Assembly (NCBI GenBank): GCA_964523105.1
Contig: CAZFZN010000019.1
Coordinates: 1 to 64,000, forward strand
DNA from: V1-33 sp964523105
GTDB lineage: Bacteria; Verrucomicrobiota; Verrucomicrobiia; Verrucomicrobiales; V1-33
Reading direction: 5' to 3'
Length of the DNA stretch: 64,000 nt
The position numbers and the translations under genes were made by a program. Below are positions 51,895-60,706 of the stretch, piece by piece. Under the pieces are notes generated by a model. It had not been told where the DNA came from. It searched no databases and saw only the letters and a program-made list of their open reading frames with translations. How positions within the stretch are numbered: the stretch's first letter is position 1; the number at the start of each line of letters is the position of its first letter.

Positions 51895-53652
51895 TCAGCG
51901 GTCATTGCGCAGGGCTTTGGCCGGCTCCATGCGGCCCACCATCCACGCCGGCGGCACGGCGGCGAGCGTGCAGAGAATGAACGCGATGCCGCAGATGATG
52001 ATCTGATCCAGCCCGCGCAGGTCCGCGGGGATTTCATGAAGGCCGTAAATGCTTTCGGGAAAAATGTCGCGGCCGAAGGTCTTTCCGATCCATTTGCTGA
52101 TGTCGTTCCTGAAATAGAGAATGAGGCGGCCCAGTCCATAACCCAGTGTCGTACCGAAGAGACCGACGATGAATCCCTTGGTGACGAACAGGGAAATGAT
52201 GTGCGAGGTCTTCGCACCGAGCGCCCGCATCATGCCGATCTCGCGGCGCTTCTGCACCGCCATGGTGATCATGGTGTTCATGATACAAAACGCCGCCACC
52301 AGCGAGATGAAGCCGAGCACGATGTACATCATGCTGCGCTCGTTGGCCACGGCTTCGAACTGCTGCCGGTGCCGGTCAATCCAGGTTTCCGCATGCCAGC
52401 CGTCGGGAATGAGTCCCGCCGCTTCCAGTTTCTCCACCATCGCCGGCGCCTCGTAGGGATCGTCCAGTTCCAGCTGGATGCCGTCAACGGCTTTGCCCGC
52501 ACCGGCGAGATGCTGTGCGGTCTTGAGCGAGACATAACCGATGCCCCCCTGCGTGCCGGCGCTTTGCTTGTCGTCGTCGAAAACACCGGTGATCGTCAGA
52601 TCCAGCGGCAGCGGATACTCGCGGTCCTGTTTCTCGATCTCCTCCTGCTTCTCCTTGTCGCCTTTCGCCTGACGCTGCTCCTCGATGATGTCTATCCCTT
52701 CATTGATGTAGCTGGGACCGAAGAGATTGACGCGGCTTTCACCGACTTGAATGGGACCGGACTCGCTGCCGCGGGTGAGCTTCTTCGCGATTTCATGACT
52801 GAGCACCGCGGTCTCGCCGCTGATGTCAAATTCACCCCAGGCGGAGGGAATTTCAAATTCACCGAATTTGCGCACGCGTTTTCGCAGTTCCTGAAAGCGC
52901 CCCTCCAGCTTGCCCATCTTCTTCACGTCCTCGGGATCCACGCCAACAATGATCGCCGGCGCCAGCGGGCGCGTGCGGTCGAGGCCGGTGACGCTGCTTT
53001 CCTCGTCGTTAGTCAAAGCGGGGGTATCAGCGTCCGGCAAAGTTGGTTCGCCGGACTTGTCTGACACGTCCGGCTGGTCAGTTGTGTCCGGCTGCTCCGG
53101 CCCGGCCGCACTCTCCGGAGCTTCCGGCGCAGGCGCATCACCCGGCGGAGCCTCGCCGGGCGGAGGCGGGACTTCCGGCGTGGGAGCTTCGCCCTCCTCC
53201 GGGGGCGGCGCAGGAGCGGATTCGTCAGGCGGTGCCGGCTCCTCCGGCGGCAGCGTTCCCGGCTTGATCTCGACGGACATGGCGTCGTGCTCCTTGGGCG
53301 GCGCGGCTTGCAGGAGCGCCACCACGTTGATGAACGGCGAGGCGCTTTCCACGCCGGGAAACGACTTGAGTTTCGGCAGCAGTTCGAGCCAGAACGTCTG
53401 CAATTCTTCGCTCTCCTCGTCGCCGGACCGGGCGGTGAGAAAGTCCCGGTTGTCGTCAAAGAGATGAATCGGCGGTTCCACCTTGAGCCACTCGTCCTTG
53501 ATGCGCTTCTCGAACCCGCTCATCACGGCGATGACCACGATGAGCACGCCCACGCCGAGGGCCACGCCGAGGATGGAAATGACGGTGATGATGGAGATGA
53601 ACGTGCGCTTCGGCTTGAGGTAACGCAGCGCCAGAAACCAGGAGAACTTCAT
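51895..53652 (-). CDS. LolC/E-type ABC transporter permease with a long Pro/Glu-rich insert
   Basis: The 585-residue protein has the layout of LolC/LolE/FtsX-type permeases: one N-terminal helix (FLALRYLKPKRTFISIITVISILGVALGVGVLIVVIAVMSGF, about 8-45), a large periplasmic domain, and three C-terminal helices (about 455-560; MMYIVLGFISLVAAFCIMNTMITMAVQKRREIGMMRALG, the ATPase-contact motif). The periplasmic domain carries an unusual insert (about 133-222) made almost only of Pro, Glu, Ala, Asp and Ser. Relatives release lipoproteins from the inner membrane with a LolD ATPase; no ATPase gene is adjacent here. The start at 53652 is right before the first helix. It diverges from recA, 202 bases away. 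Confidence 0.85.
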   Translation of the reverse strand: MKFSWFLALRYLKPKRTFISIITVISILGVALGVGVLIVVIAVMSGFEKRIKDEWLKVEPPIHLFDDNRDFLTARSGDEESEELQTFWLELLPKLKSFPGVESASPFINVVALLQAAPPKEHDAMSVEIKPGTLPPEEPAPPDESAPAPPPEEGEAPTPEVPPPPGEAPPGDAPAPEAPESAAGPEQPDTTDQPDVSDKSGEPTLPDADTPALTNDEESSVTGLDRTRPLAPAIIVGVDPEDVKKMGKLEGRFQELRKRVRKFGEFEIPSAWGEFDISGETAVLSHEIAKKLTRGSESGPIQVGESRVNLFGPSYINEGIDIIEEQRQAKGDKEKQEEIEKQDREYPLPLDLTITGVFDDDKQSAGTQGGIGYVSLKTAQHLAGAGKAVDGIQLELDDPYEAPAMVEKLEAAGLIPDGWHAETWIDRHRQQFEAVANERSMMYIVLGFISLVAAFCIMNTMITMAVQKRREIGMMRALGAKTSHIISLFVTKGFIVGLFGTTLGYGLGRLILYFRNDISKWIGKTFGRDIFPESIYGLHEIPADLRGLDQIIICGIAFILCTLAAVPPAWMVGRMEPAKALRNDR

Positions 53653-53854
53653 GCGATCCGCTAAACGAACTACTATTCGCGCGCTATCGGTATCCTGCGG
53701 AGATTTTAGCAACTCGCCAGCGCTGGACCGGTCTCATGATAATCAGCCGCCTTTCCAGGCAACCACCCCGGCGCCGCAGTTTCCGCGGGATTCCGTTTGC
53801 CAGCCGCGCCGGCCCGCCATCAGTCGCGCGCATATCTCAACCCTGACCCGACTT

Positions 53855-54940
53855 ATGCCCGCCAAGACCGCCGCCGCACCCGCCGAAGACCGCATCGCCA
53901 CCGCCCGCGCCCGCAATCTGGAGGCGGCGCTGCAGCAGATTCATAAAGACTTCGGCGACGGCTCGATCATGCGCCTCGGCGACAACCGGAAGATGGACAT
54001 CGAGGTCATTCCGAGCGGAAATCTGCTCATCGACCGGGCGCTCGGCGCCGGCGGATTTCCGCGCGGGCGGATCATGGAGGTCTTCGGGCCGGAATCGTCC
54101 GGCAAGACGACGCTGACCCTCACCGTGATCGCGCAGGCGCAGAAGCGCGGCGGGCTGGCGGCGTTCATTGACGTGGAGCACGCGCTCGATCCGGAATACG
54201 CGCGCAAGCTCGGCGTGAAGCTCGACGATTTGCTCGTCTCGCAGCCGAGCAGCGGTGAAGAGGCGCTGCGCATTTGTGAAACGCTCGTGCGCTCCAATGC
54301 GCTCGACGTGATCGTGGTGGACTCCGTGGCCGCGCTCATCACCAAGGCGGAACTCGAAGGCGAAATCGGCGACAGCACGGTGGGTGCGCAGGCGCGCCTG
54401 ATGAGTGCCGCGATGCGCAAACTGACGGCGCTCATTTCCAAGGCCCGCACCTGCTGCATTTTCACCAACCAAATCCGCGAGAAAATCGGCGTCATGTTCG
54501 GCAACCCGGAGACCACGCCCGGCGGCCGCGCGCTGAAATTCTTCTCCAGCGTGCGCATCGACGTGCGCCGCATCGGCCAGATCAAAAACAGCGACGGTGT
54601 GGTGACCGGCAGCCGCACCAAAATCAAAGTGGTGAAAAACAAAGTCGCACCGCCCTTCGGCGAAGCGGAGTTCGACATCATGTACGACGAGGGCGTCAGC
54701 AGCGTCGGCAGTCTGCTCGATCTTGCGCTGGAGCAGGAGATTTTGCAGAAGCGCGGCTCGTGGATCAGCTACAAAGGCAGCCAGCTCGCCCAGGGACGCG
54801 ACGCCGCCAAGGACATCCTCAAAAACGACGACAAGCTCTACGCCGAAATCGAAGCGGCGGTGAAGGATAAACTCGGCATCAAGACCGCCGGCGGCGCTCC
54901 TCCGAAGCTGAGTGAGGAGCCGATCCGCGATGAGGTTTGA
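53855..54940 (+). CDS. recA: Recombinase RecA
   Basis: The 361-residue protein has Walker A GPESSGKT (78-85), Walker B LDVIVVDSVAALI, DNA-binding loops L1 (EIGDSTVGAQARLMSAAMRKL) and L2 (TNQIREKIGVMFGNPETTPGGRALKF) and the core opening IHKDFGDGSIMRLG. The length is usual. It drives strand exchange in homologous recombination and co-protease activation of LexA. The start at 53855 fits the family; the frame is open to 53651 but that part has no family similarity. In the 200-base upstream region I see no convincing LexA site (no TGTTC-N7-GAACA or CGAAC-N4-GTTCG); a loose CGAA-N6-TTCG lies near 53666. Confidence 0.98.
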   Translation: MPAKTAAAPAEDRIATARARNLEAALQQIHKDFGDGSIMRLGDNRKMDIEVIPSGNLLIDRALGAGGFPRGRIMEVFGPESSGKTTLTLTVIAQAQKRGGLAAFIDVEHALDPEYARKLGVKLDDLLVSQPSSGEEALRICETLVRSNALDVIVVDSVAALITKAELEGEIGDSTVGAQARLMSAAMRKLTALISKARTCCIFTNQIREKIGVMFGNPETTPGGRALKFFSSVRIDVRRIGQIKNSDGVVTGSRTKIKVVKNKVAPPFGEAEFDIMYDEGVSSVGSLLDLALEQEILQKRGSWISYKGSQLAQGRDAAKDILKNDDKLYAEIEAAVKDKLGIKTAGGAPPKLSEEPIRDEV

Positions 54941-54995
54941 GTTCTGATACGGGAGCCTCGCGCCAACCGGCCGCGCGCTTGCCGGAATGACCGCG

Positions 54996-56243
54996 TCAGG
55001 GTTGTTCCGCTGCGGCCCGATTGGACTCAGCCACGCGGAAATGAGCGCGGTCAGCTCCGGCCGGCGCATCCACTTTGATCGAAAACCTCGCGCCGTCCGC
55101 GGTGACCGTCCGGATCGCTTCCCACCCGGTGAGATCGGGCGAAACCTCGACCGTATAGTCTCTGCCCGCGGTCCCGGTGACGTCGAGAGTCACGGAATGC
55201 GTTTCGGAATCATAACGAATGCCCTCGATGGCCAGCGGCAGCGCCGGCGGCTCCGCGGGCGGGCGCTTCCAAATGTTCCCGCTGTTCCCCACCGCGATCA
55301 GCGTTCCGTCAGGGAGTTTGGTGAGGGCGGAGAACGGTTCGCCGCTGCCCCGCGTGATCTGCCACTCGATGCCATCGGCGGATTCGAGAAAGTTGCCGCT
55401 AAAATCCACGGCGACGATGCGTCCCGCCGTGTCGATCAGCGCATCCATCACAATGGCCGGAAGCGGACTGCCCTCCGCGTCATGCATGCTCTCGCTCAGC
55501 ACCTGCCATGTGTCCCCGCCGTCCTCGGTGCGGTGCGCCTTGTTGGTGAAAGTGAACACGGCTCCCGTCTGTTCGCCCTCCCAGACCGCCGCGTGGATTT
55601 CATTGATGCCTGGCGTGGTCAGGACGTCCCATGTTTGCCCGCCGTCGCGCGAGCGCGCCATCTCGCCGCGGCTGACGAATCCGAAGATCTCGGAGTAAGT
55701 GATTCCTCCGGTGGCGAAAAATGTCTGCCCGCCGGCATGGTGCAAATCATCGAGAAACAGTCCCGTGTCCGCCACCGGACTCCACTCCGCCCCGCCGTTG
55801 ACCGTGGCGAAGACGGCGCCGCCCTTTGTCAGGAGGCCGTTCGCTTCATTGATGAACAGAATGTCGAAAATGGATCCCGCCGAGGCTTCGAAGCCGCCGA
55901 CATCCGCATCCCAGTGCCCGCCGCTGTCGCCGCTGTGATAAAGCCCCGTGCGCCCGATGAAAACGTCCTCCGCCGAGCGCGCGGCCACGCTGACAAAGCT
56001 GGCGCTCGCCGGTGTCGCCACCGGCGTCCACGACTCTCCGCCGTCAGATGTTTTCAGCAACGTGCCGAAAGCACCTGCTGTGTATCCATGCTGCGCATCG
56101 GCAAAGTGCACCGCCACGAGATCATGGGTGGTCTCGGTCCGCACGCGGGTCCAGGTCTGACCGGTGGCGGGGCCGGGAAAGGCGGTGACGGCGGCGATAA
56201 CCGGGAGCAGCCGCGTGGCGGAACGCAATGGCATGGAGTTCAT
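54996..56243 (-). CDS. Secreted YCF48/BNR-type beta-propeller protein
   Basis: The 415-residue protein has a signal peptide (about 1-29, ending PATGQ) and a propeller of repeated Asp-box-like turns: SDGGESW, GDSGGHW, VNGGAEW, RDGGQTW and EDGGDTW. It lacks the RIP arginine and other sialidase catalytic residues, so it is not expected to be a sialidase; the repeats are closer to the photosystem-assembly YCF48 group. The C-terminal 80 residues form the module also seen at the end of the protein at 135-1121 (SVTLDVTGTAGRDYTVEVS). The start is at ATG 56243; another at 56234 is possible. Function unknown; likely a binding scaffold outside the cytoplasm. Confidence 0.8.
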   Translation of the reverse strand: MNSMPLRSATRLLPVIAAVTAFPGPATGQTWTRVRTETTHDLVAVHFADAQHGYTAGAFGTLLKTSDGGESWTPVATPASASFVSVAARSAEDVFIGRTGLYHSGDSGGHWDADVGGFEASAGSIFDILFINEANGLLTKGGAVFATVNGGAEWSPVADTGLFLDDLHHAGGQTFFATGGITYSEIFGFVSRGEMARSRDGGQTWDVLTTPGINEIHAAVWEGEQTGAVFTFTNKAHRTEDGGDTWQVLSESMHDAEGSPLPAIVMDALIDTAGRIVAVDFSGNFLESADGIEWQITRGSGEPFSALTKLPDGTLIAVGNSGNIWKRPPAEPPALPLAIEGIRYDSETHSVTLDVTGTAGRDYTVEVSPDLTGWEAIRTVTADGARFSIKVDAPAGADRAHFRVAESNRAAAEQP

Positions 56244-56480
56244 GGGAAGGGGAGGATGAAGCGGTATTCGTCCGGAATCGGAAAACATTTCCGGAATTCC
56301 GCCGCGGCCGTGCGGGACGGAAGGCTGAACCGGGATTCTGAGCGAGTGTCCTCACAGAAAACTCCGCACGCCCGGCCCATGGGACCGGCAGGGGCTGTCA
56401 TGCATTCAATCCGGCAGACACGCGGTCTGGACAGAGGCGCGGCCCGGGGGCAATCTCAGCAGGTTTCACCCGTTCAGACC

Positions 56481-57653
56481 ATGAACCGCCGCCAGTTTCT
56501 CCACAGCACCGCCGCTTCCCTCGTCTGCTCCTGTTGCCTTGCGGACGACGACGCGCTCACCCGTCTCGGCGGTCACAGGCTGCAGGCCATTGAACTCAAG
56601 CGCGTGCCGTTGCCGTGGCCGCGGGAGGTGGGGAAGAATTCCAAACTCGACCGGCACGGCAAAGGCCCGACGCTGACGGTGTGCGTGCTCAAGACAGATC
56701 AGGGCGCAGTCGGCTGGGGCGACTTCCCGGCACGTCAGGAAATCGCGGCTGAGTTGTCCCAAAAACTCGCGGGCAAACCGATTTCCGATCTGATAGACCC
56801 GGTGAGCGGGATTCTGAACCGTGACTGGCGGCCGCTGGACATTGCGCTGCACGACCTTGCGGGCGTCATTCTAGGACAGCCGGTATGGCGCATGCTCGGC
56901 GCGAAGGAGCCGCATCTCTATCCGATCTACTCGGGGATGGTATATTTCGACGACCTCGACCCGGCGGAGAAGCCCGCAGGAATTGACCGGGTGCTGAAGA
57001 ATTGCGCGGCGGACCGGGAGATGGGTTATCGTCAGCTCAAAGTCAAAGTCGGTCGCGGCACCAAATGGATGCCCGGCGACGCCGGGTTGAAGCGCGACAT
57101 CGATGTGATGCACGCGATCGCGAAGGCGTTTCCCGACTGTCAGCTTCTCATCGATGCCAACGATGCGTGGAACGTGGAGACGACGATCGCGTTCCTCAAA
57201 GGCATCGAAGGCATCCCGCTGGTGTGGATCGAGGAGCCGTTCGTGGAAAGTGACCGCGCCTGGCGGCGGCTCCATGACTGGATCAAGGGCACGGCCTACA
57301 AGAACACGTGGCTGGCGGACGGCGAACAGTACAACGACTTCCCCGTGCTGGACAAGCTCGAAGCCGACGGCATTCTCGACGTGCGCCTGACGGATATCGT
57401 GGGCCACGGCTTCACGCCCTGGCGCGGCTGGATGCCGAGGCTCGTGAAGACCGGCACACTGGCCTCGCCGCATTGCTGGGGCTCAGGGCTGAGCACAGTG
57501 TACGCCGCGCACCTCGTCGGCGGGCTCGGCAACGGCTCGACGGTGGAAGGCGTGTCGTGCAGCCACGAGCATGTGGACTTTGGCGAAAACGTGATCCGTG
57601 ACGGCAGGCTGCAGCTTTCCAGCAAGCCGGGCTTTGGGCTGAAACTGCGTTAG
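56481..57653 (+). CDS. Enolase-superfamily (mandelate racemase / muconate lactonising type) enzyme with export signal
   Basis: The 390-residue protein has the MR/MLE barrel: Lys187-Val-Lys189 in LKVKVGRG (the KxK base), metal ligands Asp225 (LLIDANDAW) and Glu251/Glu252 (VWIEEPF), then LADGEQYNDF with a further acidic residue and the capping-domain start PTLTVCVLKTDQG. What is unusual is the N-terminus: NRRQFLHSTAASLVCSCC is a twin-arginine signal, and VCSC could serve as a lipobox. Superfamily members are usually cytosolic dehydratases or racemases of acid sugars. Here the enzyme may work in the periplasm or on a membrane. The start at 56481 is the ATG before the twin arginine. No sugar-acid gene cluster surrounds it. 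Confidence 0.82.
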   Translation: MNRRQFLHSTAASLVCSCCLADDDALTRLGGHRLQAIELKRVPLPWPREVGKNSKLDRHGKGPTLTVCVLKTDQGAVGWGDFPARQEIAAELSQKLAGKPISDLIDPVSGILNRDWRPLDIALHDLAGVILGQPVWRMLGAKEPHLYPIYSGMVYFDDLDPAEKPAGIDRVLKNCAADREMGYRQLKVKVGRGTKWMPGDAGLKRDIDVMHAIAKAFPDCQLLIDANDAWNVETTIAFLKGIEGIPLVWIEEPFVESDRAWRRLHDWIKGTAYKNTWLADGEQYNDFPVLDKLEADGILDVRLTDIVGHGFTPWRGWMPRLVKTGTLASPHCWGSGLSTVYAAHLVGGLGNGSTVEGVSCSHEHVDFGENVIRDGRLQLSSKPGFGLKLR

Positions 57654-57784
57654 GATTCAGGCTCCTCCGGCAGGTCCGAAGCAAGCCGGCCTCCGGGTCA
57701 ACCTTCAGACAATTGACAGCGAAGTTTCCTGTTATTGTCTGGACGCATCCCGGGGCTCCGCTTAAACTCCGCGCCGAAAATCCG

Positions 57785-58075
57785 ATGCTGCGTCATGTCC
57801 CCTCCATCACCGTTTTCATTCCCGGTCCGCTGCGCGACGACTGCGGGGGCGCGGCGGAACTGGAACTCCCGGCGGCGCATCTTCGCGGCGTGCTGGCCGG
57901 GCTGGAGCAGCGCTATCCGGCGCTCCACCGCAGTGTGTGCGACGAAACCGGCGCGGTGCGGCGGCACATCAATCTCTTTATCAACCACGACCACATGCGC
58001 GACCGGGACGGGCTCGATACGGTACTCGTCGCGGGCGACGAGGTCTTCATCCTGCCTGCAGTTTCCGGCGGCTGA
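57785..58075 (+). CDS. MoaD/ThiS-family ubiquitin-like protein
   Basis: The 96-residue product has the beta-grasp pattern of MoaD/ThiS and ends PAVSGG, with the Gly-Gly tail needed for adenylation and thiocarboxylation. VRRHINLFINHDHMRDRDGLDTVLVAGDEVFILPAVSGG is the usual second half. It probably carries sulfur or is attached to a target. It lies 24 bases before a propeller gene, a pairing seen in many bacteria, where the MoaD-like protein may not serve molybdopterin synthesis. No MoaE or ThiG gene is adjacent. The start at 57785 gives the family length; an upstream start at 57713 would be too long. Confidence 0.87.
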   Translation: MLRHVPSITVFIPGPLRDDCGGAAELELPAAHLRGVLAGLEQRYPALHRSVCDETGAVRRHINLFINHDHMRDRDGLDTVLVAGDEVFILPAVSGG

Positions 58076-58098
58076 ACCCGCTCCACTTCCCCCACACC

Positions 58099-59211
58099 AT
58101 GAAAGACCGCGTCATTCTCAGCATTGGCACCAAAAAAGGCCTTTTCGTCGCCGAAGCCTCGAAATCGCGCCGGAAGTTTGACCTGCGCGGACCGTTTGGC
58201 CGGGGCGTGGCGGTTTATTCCGCGCTCATCGACACGCGCGGGACCCCGCGGCTTTACGCGTCGAGCTGCAATGCCTTTTTCGGCATGAAGGTGCTGTGCT
58301 CCACGGATCTCGGGAGGAATTTCAGAGAGACGAAATCCGCGCCCGCGTTTCCCAAAAAGGATGGCCGTGCCCTCGCAAACATCTGGGCGCTCGAACCCGG
58401 CAAGGAACGCAAAGAACTCCTCTGCGGGGTCGAGCCCGCGGCACTCTTCCGCAGTCGCGACGGCGGTGACACATGGGAAATGATCCCCGGCATCAGCAAT
58501 CATGAACACGCACGCCAGTGGCATCCCGGAAACGGCGGCCTGTGCATGCACACCATCGTGCGCGACGGCAAACGTGTGCATCTCGGCATCTCGACGGGCG
58601 GACACTATCTGTCAGAGGACGGCGGCGAAACTTTCCACGCGGCCAACAAGGGCGTCGGCGCCGGCTTCACACCCGATCCGTTTCCGGAATTCGGCCAGTG
58701 CGTGCACAAAATTGCCAGTCACCGGGATGCGCCCGGCCGGCTCTACATGCAGAATCACGGCGGCTGGGCGGACTGGGACGGCCCGGGCGGCCCGCGCCCT
58801 GACATCGGCGTGCTGCGCAGCGACGACCACGGGCACACATGGTATTCCATTGCCAAAGGTTTGCCGTCCGATTTCGGGTTCCCCATCGCGGTGCATCCGC
58901 ATGATCCTGACGTGGTCTATGTCCTGCCCCTGGAACCGATGACGCGCACCTGCCCGGGCGCCGCGCCGGCGGTCTGGCGCAGCGAGAACGGCGGCAAATC
59001 ATGGAAAAAAACCGCCGCCGGCATGCCGAAAAAATCCGCTTACTTCACCGTCCAGCGCGACGCGATGGATCTGGACGAAATGGCATCCCCGGCGATTTAC
59101 TTCGGGACCACCACCGGTCAGCTCTGGATGGGCCGCGACGGCGGCGAGAAGTGGGAGTGTCTTTTCGATTCGCTCCCGCCCATCCATTGTGTAAAAGCCG
59201 CTGTGGTGTAG
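58099..59211 (+). CDS. Sialidase-fold beta-propeller protein paired with MoaD-like protein
   Basis: The 370-residue protein has Asp-box turns SRDGGDTW, SEDGGETF, SDDHGHTW, SENGGKSW and GRDGGEKW and no signal peptide, so it is cytosolic. The sialidase catalytic residues are not obvious; it resembles exo-alpha-sialidase-like glycosyl-hydrolase annotations only in fold. It begins MKDRVILSIGTKKGLFVAE, the usual opening of the group that follows MoaD-like genes. The pair is conserved across phyla and of unknown function. It starts 23 bases after the MoaD-like stop, so the two are probably co-transcribed. Confidence 0.83.
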   Translation: MKDRVILSIGTKKGLFVAEASKSRRKFDLRGPFGRGVAVYSALIDTRGTPRLYASSCNAFFGMKVLCSTDLGRNFRETKSAPAFPKKDGRALANIWALEPGKERKELLCGVEPAALFRSRDGGDTWEMIPGISNHEHARQWHPGNGGLCMHTIVRDGKRVHLGISTGGHYLSEDGGETFHAANKGVGAGFTPDPFPEFGQCVHKIASHRDAPGRLYMQNHGGWADWDGPGGPRPDIGVLRSDDHGHTWYSIAKGLPSDFGFPIAVHPHDPDVVYVLPLEPMTRTCPGAAPAVWRSENGGKSWKKTAAGMPKKSAYFTVQRDAMDLDEMASPAIYFGTTTGQLWMGRDGGEKWECLFDSLPPIHCVKAAVV

Positions 59212-59286
59212 TCGGCTGGACCGGGGTCAGCCGGCAGTTGGGCGCGACCGCTTTGATCTGTGCCCGGAGTTGCTGCGGGAGAAAAA

Positions 59287-59315
59287 AGAACCGCCGGGGA
59301 ACGCCCGGCGGTTCT
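59287..59315 (-). terminator. Rho-independent terminator of the PEP-CTERM gene
   Basis: Arms AGAACCGCCGGG (59287-59298) and CCCGGCGGTTCT (59304-59315) form a perfect 12-bp stem with a 5-base loop. On the minus strand the stem is followed by TTTTTTC. It lies 29 bases past the stop of the minus-strand PEP-CTERM gene. The best terminator in the window. Confidence 0.9.
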
Positions 59316-59343
59316 CCAGACTGGACTGCGATCAGTCCGGCGC

Positions 59344-60504
59344 TCAATGCCGGCGCCGGCGCGCGAGGAAACCGAGACCGGCGAGTCCGAGCAGTGCGGT
59401 GGACGGCTCCGGCACGAGAATGCCGTCGAACTGAAACTCCGCAATTTGCATGGAGTTGGCGGTCGTCAGGTTGGTGGTGGGGAAGATCACCTTGTAAGCG
59501 GTGTAGGCGCTGGAGTTGGCAAAACCCACCGGGCCTGAATCCGTCAGCCGGGCGGCGGGCAGCGACAGTCCGCCCGATGAAATCAGCGTCCAGATTTCCC
59601 CTTCGTCGCCGCGTCCATTGATGGAACTGACGAGCGCACTGTTCGTGCCCCAGATTTCGTAGGAGGAGGGATCGCGTTCCGGGGCATCGTTGGCGGTGGT
59701 AATCGAAAAGCTGTTCACAATCGACAGACCGGAAGCCGGGCGAACGATGAACCCGGAACCCTCTTCACCGAAGTTGAGATACTTGGTGCCGCTGGCTCCA
59801 TCGAACAGATTTCCCGGATGCTCGCCGGTGGGATAGGCACTGCGGCTGTCATTGTCGATGCCCACGGCAGCCGCGCCGATCCCGAGAACGCCCGTCCCGG
59901 TGCCGCCGGCGCCGGTGAAGAGCTGCAGCTCGGAAAACTGCATCGAATTCGTCGCGCTCCCCTGGTTGGCAACCGTCGGGAAGATAACTTTATAGGAGGT
60001 GTAGGCTGCCGAATTGATGAAATCGACAGGAGTCATGGCCGTGAGGCGGGCGACGCCCGTCTGCAGCGCGCCGCCACCGATGTAAGTCCAGCTTTCGCTG
60101 ATGCCCCGGCTGTTATCCGCGGAGGTGATGGCGGAGTTGGTCCCCCAGATCTGATAGCTGGTGGGATCGCGTCCCGCTGCATCGTTGGCCGTGGCAATCA
60201 CCATGCTCTGCACCACCGAGGCGCCACCGGTTGGAGTCACGATCAGCCCCGAGCCGCGCTGGCCGAAATTGAGATACTTGGTGCCGGTGCTGCCGTCGAG
60301 CACCATGGCCGGCGTTTCTCCGGGTGAGGGATAGCTGCTCCCCGCGGATCCACCCTGACTATTATACACGCCGCCGGGGTTGGTGTTGATGGCAATGACG
60401 TAGTCACCGGGCGCCAGAATGTTCACGGCATGGACTGTGAGGGCGGTGATCAGAGAGAGGCCGGCACCGGTCCACAGTGGTTTGAAGAGGGGATTGTTTT
60501 TCAT
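59344..60504 (-). CDS. PEP-CTERM protein with two tandem beta-sandwich domains
   Basis: The 386-residue protein has a signal peptide (about 1-27) and ends VPEPSTALLGLAGLGFLARRRRH, a textbook PEP-CTERM signal: PEP motif, hydrophobic helix, Arg cluster, to be cut by an exosortase outside this window. Between lie two diverged copies of a domain of about 160 residues, recognised by repeated blocks: GSTGTKYLNFGQRGSGLIV and GASGTKYLNFGEEGSGFIV; ANDAAGRDPTSYQIWGTNSA and ANDAPERDPSSYEIWGTNSA; AAYTSYKVIFPT and SAYTAYKVIFPT. The fold is like discoidin/F5-8C carbohydrate-binding domains. Such proteins are exported to the surface or exopolysaccharide. A perfect terminator follows the stop. Confidence 0.92.
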   Translation of the reverse strand: MKNNPLFKPLWTGAGLSLITALTVHAVNILAPGDYVIAINTNPGGVYNSQGGSAGSSYPSPGETPAMVLDGSTGTKYLNFGQRGSGLIVTPTGGASVVQSMVIATANDAAGRDPTSYQIWGTNSAITSADNSRGISESWTYIGGGALQTGVARLTAMTPVDFINSAAYTSYKVIFPTVANQGSATNSMQFSELQLFTGAGGTGTGVLGIGAAAVGIDNDSRSAYPTGEHPGNLFDGASGTKYLNFGEEGSGFIVRPASGLSIVNSFSITTANDAPERDPSSYEIWGTNSALVSSINGRGDEGEIWTLISSGGLSLPAARLTDSGPVGFANSSAYTAYKVIFPTTNLTTANSMQIAEFQFDGILVPEPSTALLGLAGLGFLARRRRH

Positions 60505-60706
60505 GATTCCAGCGGCTTTTAGGAGCCGGCCCTCCAGGAGTCAAGGTGATTATTTCGTCAGTTTGAAGCAGAAAAGCATCGACCGGGAATCTCCCGGAAC
60601 GAGGGGATAAATTCTCCCTGGACGGGTCCCGCCCGGACGCCGCCTCGCCCGCCGCATTCGTGTCCCCATCCACACGCCGCGGCGCGCCCCCGCAGCGCAG
60701 GATCAA

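Noticed and set aside
53653..53854. LexA box before recA
   Set aside because: No convincing TGTTC-N7-GAACA or CGAAC-N4-GTTCG; CGAA-N6-TTCG near 53666 is too short to call.
54987..56480. In-frame upstream extension of the enolase-superfamily gene
   Set aside because: It lies opposite the YCF48-like gene, and the enzyme's twin-arginine signal begins at 56481.
58099..59211. Second active sialidase
   Set aside because: Asp-box turns are present, but there is no RIP arginine and no signal peptide; kept as a propeller of unknown role.
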